Below, one piece after another: positions 59,907 through 64,000 of a stretch of 64,000 nucleotides of DNA (positions are counted from its first letter, which is position 1; each line of letters starts with the position of its first letter). Below the pieces are notes generated by a model. That model did no database searches, had not been told where the DNA came from, and was given only the letters and a program-made list of their open reading frames with translations. The stretch lies in contig NZ_CP132203.1 in assembly GCF_030719035.1 (NCBI RefSeq), positions 2,170,001 through 2,234,000 of the forward strand. The letters are read 5' to 3'. A program made the translations under genes and the position numbers. This DNA is from Hahella sp. HNIBRBA332. GTDB lineage: Bacteria > Pseudomonadota > Gammaproteobacteria > Pseudomonadales > Oleiphilaceae.

Positions 59907-60730
59907 GTCAGATCTGGCGCATCGCCCAAAAAGAAGTCAGCGACGGCTTACGCAACCGCTGGCTGCTCGCTATCACGATGACGTTTGCGATACTGGCGAT
60001 TGGCATTGCCTGGTTTGGTTCAGCGGCGTCAGGTGAAATCGGGTTCTCCAATGTGGAGACTACTATCGCCAGTCTCACTAGTCTGGCCAGCTTTCTGATT
60101 CCCCTCATTGCACTGCTGGTAGCCTATGACGCGATTGTCGGAGAGGATGAAGGCGGAACCTTGTTGTTGCTGCTGACTTACCCGCTGAGTCGAATGCATT
60201 TGTTAATAGGGAAGTTTTGCGGTCATAGCATAATTCTTGGTTTGGCGGCGGTAGCGGGCTTCGGCTCCGCCGCTCTGGCGATTGTGGTCTTCGCCGAGGG
60301 GGTCGTTGTTAGCGAGGTTTTAGCGGCTTTTGGCCGCTTTATCCTGTCATCCACACTATTGGGATGGTCGTTTCTGGCGCTTGCCTATCTTGTCAGCGCG
60401 CTGGTGACGGAGAAAAAGCGCGCCGCCGGGCTGGCGTTGTCGATATGGTTTCTGTTTGTGCTGGTGTTTGATCTGGCTTTATTAGCGATTCTGACCTCCA
60501 CCGAAGGCGGGATGAGTCCTGAGACGCTTCCCTGGCTACTGATGCTTAATCCGACGGATATTTATCGTCTCATTAATTTGGCGGCGATGAATGGGTTTGG
60601 CGGAGTCAGCGGCGCACTGGCGATCGGGGCGGATTTGCCTCTGACCCATGGGTTATGGCTCGGTTTGGCGGTATGGGTGGCCGCGCCTCTTCTGCTGGCG
60701 CATGTCGCCTTTATGCGGAGAGCCATTTAG
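59903..60730 (+). CDS. nosY: NosY, ABC permease
   Basis: 275 residues, six membrane segments (for example SFLIPLIALLVAYDAIVG and LALSIWFLFVLVFDLALLAI) with the DAIVGEDEGGTLLLLLTYPL element typical of NosY. It forms the membrane part of the NosDFY system. The start overlaps the nosF stop. Confidence 0.93.
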   Translation: MSQIWRIAQKEVSDGLRNRWLLAITMTFAILAIGIAWFGSAASGEIGFSNVETTIASLTSLASFLIPLIALLVAYDAIVGEDEGGTLLLLLTYPLSRMHLLIGKFCGHSIILGLAAVAGFGSAALAIVVFAEGVVVSEVLAAFGRFILSSTLLGWSFLALAYLVSALVTEKKRAAGLALSIWFLFVLVFDLALLAILTSTEGGMSPETLPWLLMLNPTDIYRLINLAAMNGFGGVSGALAIGADLPLTHGLWLGLAVWVAAPLLLAHVAFMRRAI

Positions 60731-60800
60731 TAGCCGGCCCGCCGGAAGACAAAGCGGGATGTAATCTTTAATGCTTGCTTTAAATGAGACAGGTGACGTT

Positions 60801-61364
60801 GTGTACGGAATACATGAATGGACATTGAAATACTCCTTGTGCGTATTGCTGATTATCGCTTTGCTTGGCCTGGCGGGTTGCCGCGAACCTGACAGGAAAG
60901 CAAACGCCCAGCTGGCGGCAGTAGACTTTGAGCCAAGCGACGAATGTCATATCTGCGGAATGGTCATCGCCAACTTGCCAGGCCCCAAAGGAGAGGCATT
61001 GCTTGCCGATGGTCGTGTATTTAAGTTTTGCTCAACCTATGAACTTTTTACTTGGTTGCTGCAACCAGAGAATCGGCATCTAGGCTCCGTCGTATTTGTG
61101 CATGACATGTCGCGCACAGATTGGAATACGCCAGGCAATGAATACCTTATAGACGCCAGAACGGCTTCATATGTGTTGGGTGCAAAGATTAAATCAGGTA
61201 TGGGACCCTCCCTGGCGTCATTTAAAAGCGAAGAAGACGCGAAAGCATTCATGGCGGTCCACGGTGGTCATTTATTGGGGTATGAGCAGATTAATCTGGA
61301 GGTTCTCAATCGTGGCATGGAGCCAATGATGACCTCAGAAAATAGTCACGCTAATCAACAGTAA
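60801..61364 (+). CDS. nosL: NosL, copper chaperone lipoprotein
   Basis: 187 residues. The lipoprotein signal ends in LLGLAGCRE (lipobox LAGC). The NosL motif DECHICGMVIANLPGPKGE carries the Cu(I)-binding Cys-x-x-Cys-Gly-Met, followed by FKFCSTYELFTWLL. It delivers copper to apo-NosZ. The GTG at 60801 with AGGTG upstream is used; an ATG at 60771 would add ten residues. It is the last gene of the nos cluster. No nosX/apbE follows. Confidence 0.93.
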   Translation: MYGIHEWTLKYSLCVLLIIALLGLAGCREPDRKANAQLAAVDFEPSDECHICGMVIANLPGPKGEALLADGRVFKFCSTYELFTWLLQPENRHLGSVVFVHDMSRTDWNTPGNEYLIDARTASYVLGAKIKSGMGPSLASFKSEEDAKAFMAVHGGHLLGYEQINLEVLNRGMEPMMTSENSHANQQ

Positions 61365-61371
61365 GCTAAAT

Positions 61372-61411
61372 TGGCTGACGGTTGCCGCGTCTGCGAACAT
61401 TCCGTCAGCCA
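61372..61411 (+). terminator. hairpin downstream of nosL
   Basis: TGGCTGACGG (61372-61381) pairs with CCGTCAGCCA (61402-61411) around a 20-base loop. There is no T-tract, so it is an imperfect terminator or an mRNA 3' stabiliser. Confidence 0.5.
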
Positions 61412-61463
61412 TGCCTCATATTGATCAATAGCGGTTACTATTTTGGCCGCGAGGCTTCGCAAA

Positions 61464-61853
61464 TCACTGAGGTTCCTGGCACTGGTCGTTCACCCAGATT
61501 GTACAGCCTTGTCCTGGGCCCGGCGTGCCGGTTCCTCCGCCTACGGAACACCCCAAGGCGCCGTTTTGTGTGATGCTGCCGCCATCGCTCAAGGTCGCCA
61601 TGAAGTAATAACGACCGTCTGAGGTATTAGAAGTGCAGCGCGCCACCATATAGCCGACGCCCTGATCTTCAATGACTGCGCCGTATTCCGCGCGCCACGT
61701 TTGAGACGTTAAATAGGCGCTGTTATCGGAAACAAAGGTATCGCAGGCAACGCGGCCCGAACCGAGGAACTCGCAGATGGTGTTGGTTCCTGCCGCCAGA
61801 GCGGCGTTTGTTCCCAGCAACAAAGCGGTAGCGGTCAGAAGTGTGTAGTTCAT
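61464..61853 (-). CDS. small secreted protein, unknown
   Basis: 129 residues. A signal peptide (LLTATALLLGTNAALAA) is followed by a Gly/Ser/Thr-rich sequence with five Cys (CEFLGS, ACDTF, RCTS, GCSVGGG, QGCTIW). The even spacing suggests disulfide bonds. I do not recognise it. GAGCGAAACATC precedes the ATG. It is convergent with the nos operon. Confidence 0.75.
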   Translation of the reverse strand: MNYTLLTATALLLGTNAALAAGTNTICEFLGSGRVACDTFVSDNSAYLTSQTWRAEYGAVIEDQGVGYMVARCTSNTSDGRYYFMATLSDGGSITQNGALGCSVGGGTGTPGPGQGCTIWVNDQCQEPQ

Positions 61854-62026
61854 GATGTTTCGCTCCTATCCAGGTTGTTTTTCCTGCCGCTTTCTGCGGC
61901 GGAATCAGTATCCCGGTTCGCGTTCATAGGGACCATGACCGCTTGTTTTGTTGAATTGATCTTCTGTTTTGATTGTTGAGGAACTCCATATCAATAAGAG
62001 AGTCTGAATAACATTGGCAATTACCC

Positions 62027-63004
62027 ATGACCCAAAGCAGGAGCAACAATTATATGGATAGAGTGGGGCGCACAGGGCTTGATGTACATGTATCTCCCCC
62101 AGAGCAGTTGTTACGTCAGGTGTTTTTCAATCTCAGGGTCGATGGGAGCTTATACTTTGATAGCCACTTACACGGCGATTGGGGGATGGCGATTGGAGCT
62201 TCTGCATACATACAGTTTCATTGTGTCGCTTCCGGGGTTTGCTGGTTAACGTCCGCAACGGAACAAGTTCGTTTGTCGCCTGGCGATATCGCCTTGTGCA
62301 TGCGGGGGCAAGTTCACACACTTTCGCATGCTCCTGGTGTGGCGTTGGCGACGGATCAGGAGTATTTACAAAGTCTGCGGCAGGGCGCCCCACTGTTTCG
62401 CGAGGGCGCGTTGAATAATCGTCTGCTGTGCGGACACTTCGCCATCGCGGATCGAGATACGGTTCCTTTTCTTGCAGGATTGCCCGATTTGGTTGTTGTC
62501 CGTCAGCAACGTAAATCTGTGGAATGGGCAAGCGCGTTGCGCGGTCTCATGGAGAGCAAAAAACTTGAAAACGATGAGAATCCGGTCAGCAATCGTCTGG
62601 CGGAAGCACTAATGATCCGCTTCCTGGATGGATACTTTCAGCAGCAGTCAGAACAAGGAGAGCTGACGGGGGTGATTCAGGATAAGCGAATTGCCCGGGC
62701 GCTGAGTATTTTCCATCGTCGATACCACGAACCTCTTACTGTGGAGCAAGTCGCCGGCTCTGTGGGAATGTCTCGTTCTGCGTTTAGCATTCTTTTTAAG
62801 CGGAATTTGCAGCAGGGTCCGATGGCTTATCTCAATAGCTGGCGTTTTTATCAGGCGCGCCAGATTCTTCGGCAGAGTCAGCGTACTTTATTACAGGTTT
62901 CTCTTGAGGTGGGATACGCTTCCGAAGCGGCATTTAGCCGAGCCTTCAAGCGGCGCTACGATATCACTCCCGGCGAATATCGGCTTGCGGCGATTGAGGC
63001 GTAG
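62027..63004 (+). CDS. AraC-family transcriptional regulator (AraC_binding cupin type)
   Basis: 325 residues. A cupin-type N-terminal part (LSPGDIALCMRGQVHTLSHA) is followed by a double HTH: ALSIFHRRYHEPLTVEQVAG, GMSRSAFSILFKRNLQQGPM, QILRQSQRTLLQVSLEVGYA and SRAFKRRYDITPGEYR. The subgroup (cupin_6-like) often controls monooxygenase or oxidoreductase genes. No obvious target adjoins it, and the start is weakly supported; ATG 62054 is possible. Confidence 0.9.
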   Translation: MTQSRSNNYMDRVGRTGLDVHVSPPEQLLRQVFFNLRVDGSLYFDSHLHGDWGMAIGASAYIQFHCVASGVCWLTSATEQVRLSPGDIALCMRGQVHTLSHAPGVALATDQEYLQSLRQGAPLFREGALNNRLLCGHFAIADRDTVPFLAGLPDLVVVRQQRKSVEWASALRGLMESKKLENDENPVSNRLAEALMIRFLDGYFQQQSEQGELTGVIQDKRIARALSIFHRRYHEPLTVEQVAGSVGMSRSAFSILFKRNLQQGPMAYLNSWRFYQARQILRQSQRTLLQVSLEVGYASEAAFSRAFKRRYDITPGEYRLAAIEA

Positions 63005-63316
63005 TGTCTTGGAGATGGGTAAGGAAACACGAGCTACTTACATTTATTATCAAAAATATATGCCGGCTACCCTGAATGGCTCGGTTGTATCGGTGTTAAA
63101 ACGGATGTTTCGTAAAGTTGTGTCGGCGTGATTGAGCGATTACAAAACAAAGTTGAGCGTTACCAATCCATTACCAGAAAACCTGACCAAGCGCCTTGCT
63201 GCTCTATCGTTCCGTGCTATACCTAAAGTGATCGCTTCCGTAGGGTATCAATCCAGGGAAGGGCGTGTGACGAGTTATGGATATTCATGTTGACTGAATA
63301 ACATTCGGTAATCGCC
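63005..63316. other. non-coding stretch before the cyclase gene
   Basis: About 310 bases without a convincing ORF, hairpin or repeat. It should contain the cyclase promoter. Confidence 0.45.
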
Positions 63317-64000
63317 ATGGCTCAGAGTTCCGCCGTATTATTTGCCGATATTGCTGGCAGTTCCTGTCTATACAAGCAGATTGGAGATAACAGAGCGAAG
63401 GAGGCGGTCTTCTCCTGCTTTCATCTTATGCAGCAGCTTGCGGAGGAACACGGCGGGACGGTGGTTAAAACCATTGGCGACGAACTGATGGTGCGATTCC
63501 ACTCTGCGGATGAGGCTTTCAAAGCTGCTTGCGCTATCCAGTGGGAACTGGAGTCAAACCTTAACAACGGACCCAGCCTGTCAGTAAAGATAGGTATTCA
63601 TTTTGGGCCGGTTATTTTTGAGAAAAACGATATTTTCGGCGATACCGTCAATACCGCCGCCCGCATGGTTTCCATCGCCAACGCCAAACAGATCGTCGTG
63701 AGCGAGGACGCAGCAGCCGTCCTGTCCGCCGAATTCCAGGCCCAGATAACAACGTTTGACTGCGTAAAGATAAAGTCATTTCAGAAAGACTCAATTCTGT
63801 ATCTCGTCGACTGGCGCCAAAGTGCAGGGGATTGCGGCAACTCAACCACGATCAGCTTTGACGACCAGGACCTGAAAATGCATAAGACCGCCAGGGGGAT
63901 GCATCTGGTCTACCAGAGCAGGGATATTATGCTATCGCCACAGCTGGATAGCTTTAACGTAGGCCGAGACCAGGACGTATGTGATTTGGTGGTGCAGATG
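63317..64000 (+). CDS. class III adenylate/guanylate cyclase with FHA-like region, partial
   Basis: 228 codons are seen, with the 3' end outside the window. The first ~155 residues form a class III cyclase domain: VLFADIAGSS (metal Asp11), KTIGDELMVRFHS (Asp55), KIGIHFGPVIFE and FGDTVNTAARM. From about residue 205 the sequence becomes MLSPQLDSFNVGRDQDVCDL, the typical start of an FHA domain (GR-D and a C-D pair), which binds phospho-Thr. A Hanks kinase is encoded at 41.5-43 kb and could supply such signals. No transmembrane segment is seen in the visible part. Confidence 0.88.
   Translation, partial: MAQSSAVLFADIAGSSCLYKQIGDNRAKEAVFSCFHLMQQLAEEHGGTVVKTIGDELMVRFHSADEAFKAACAIQWELESNLNNGPSLSVKIGIHFGPVIFEKNDIFGDTVNTAARMVSIANAKQIVVSEDAAAVLSAEFQAQITTFDCVKIKSFQKDSILYLVDWRQSAGDCGNSTTISFDDQDLKMHKTARGMHLVYQSRDIMLSPQLDSFNVGRDQDVCDLVVQM

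Noticed and set aside
61424..61433. ATTGATCAAT near the end of the nos operon
   Set aside because: A palindrome, but spacing does not fit an FNR box (needs TTGAT-N4-ATCAA).
1..64000. CRISPR arrays, rRNA and tRNA genes, intact insertion sequences, prophage
   Set aside because: Looked for on both strands by eye; none could be supported.

Overview
The window reads as chromosomal DNA of a marine, Hahella-like gammaproteobacterium. This is inferred from moderately GC-rich coding sequence, a Ysc-family type III secretion locus of the Vibrio/Aeromonas/Pseudomonas kind, a gammaproteobacterial nos (nitrous oxide reductase) operon, a PEP-CTERM-tagged surface protein and many orphan periplasmic solute-binding proteins. 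No rRNA, tRNA, CRISPR array or intact prophage was seen. The species name is recall-based and not proven by the sequence.

Layout. 1-0.9 kb: the start of an AT-rich AAA/ABC-type ATPase running off the left edge, then a non-coding stretch and a small cupin. 2.0-14.2 kb: half of a type III secretion system on the minus strand: sctA-like tip, lcrG-like, sycD, sctE and sctB, then a strong terminator, then sctW (natural YopN-TyeA fusion), sycN, sctX, sctY and sctV. A divergent MalT/LuxR-type regulator and a CesT-type chaperone follow on the plus strand. The needle, basal body and ATPase genes are not in the window. 14.3-15.5 kb: a DUF429 gene flanked by two direct 125-bp repeats. 15.5-26.1 kb: a TPR protein, a VWA-like PEP-CTERM protein, a secreted-repeat protein, a protein with a possible caspase-like His/Cys dyad, a histidine phosphatase, a small ORF whose Shine-Dalgarno lies in a hairpin, a siderophore-interacting protein with a MarR regulator, and three solute-binding proteins.

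26.2-35.8 kb: a five-gene minus-strand operon (WGR/DUF4132, MoxR AAA+, DUF5682, VWA, SWIM zinc finger) matching in content and order the uncharacterised E. coli yehI-yehL-yehM-yehP-yehQ cluster. It is a good candidate for an undescribed NTP-dependent system. 36.1-37.8 kb: a CesT-like chaperone directly followed by a 388-residue protein that looks like a type III effector with a toxin-like C-terminal domain, about 22 kb from the secretion genes.

38-50 kb: ordinary accessory metabolism and regulation (NmrA-like reductase/TetR pair, GFA protein, lipoprotein hydrolase, Ser/Thr kinase with a small coupled ORF, LysR, GST, PPOX-like protein, MocR regulator/azoreductase pair), with a solute-binding-protein remnant and an IS5-like transposase remnant. 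50-61.4 kb: a two-domain thioredoxin-like protein and an ScsB/DsbD-like reductase, then nosRZDFYL behind a perfect FNR-type box. These would together mature and run periplasmic N2O reductase, with the thiol proteins plausibly keeping copper-site cysteines reduced. 61.4-64 kb: a secreted small protein, an AraC regulator and the start of a class III adenylate cyclase with an FHA-like region, cut by the right edge.

Dispersed repeats of several kinds (125-bp direct pair, ~110-bp inverted pair, short GGATAAGC palindromes, GC-rich hairpins) are scattered between genes.
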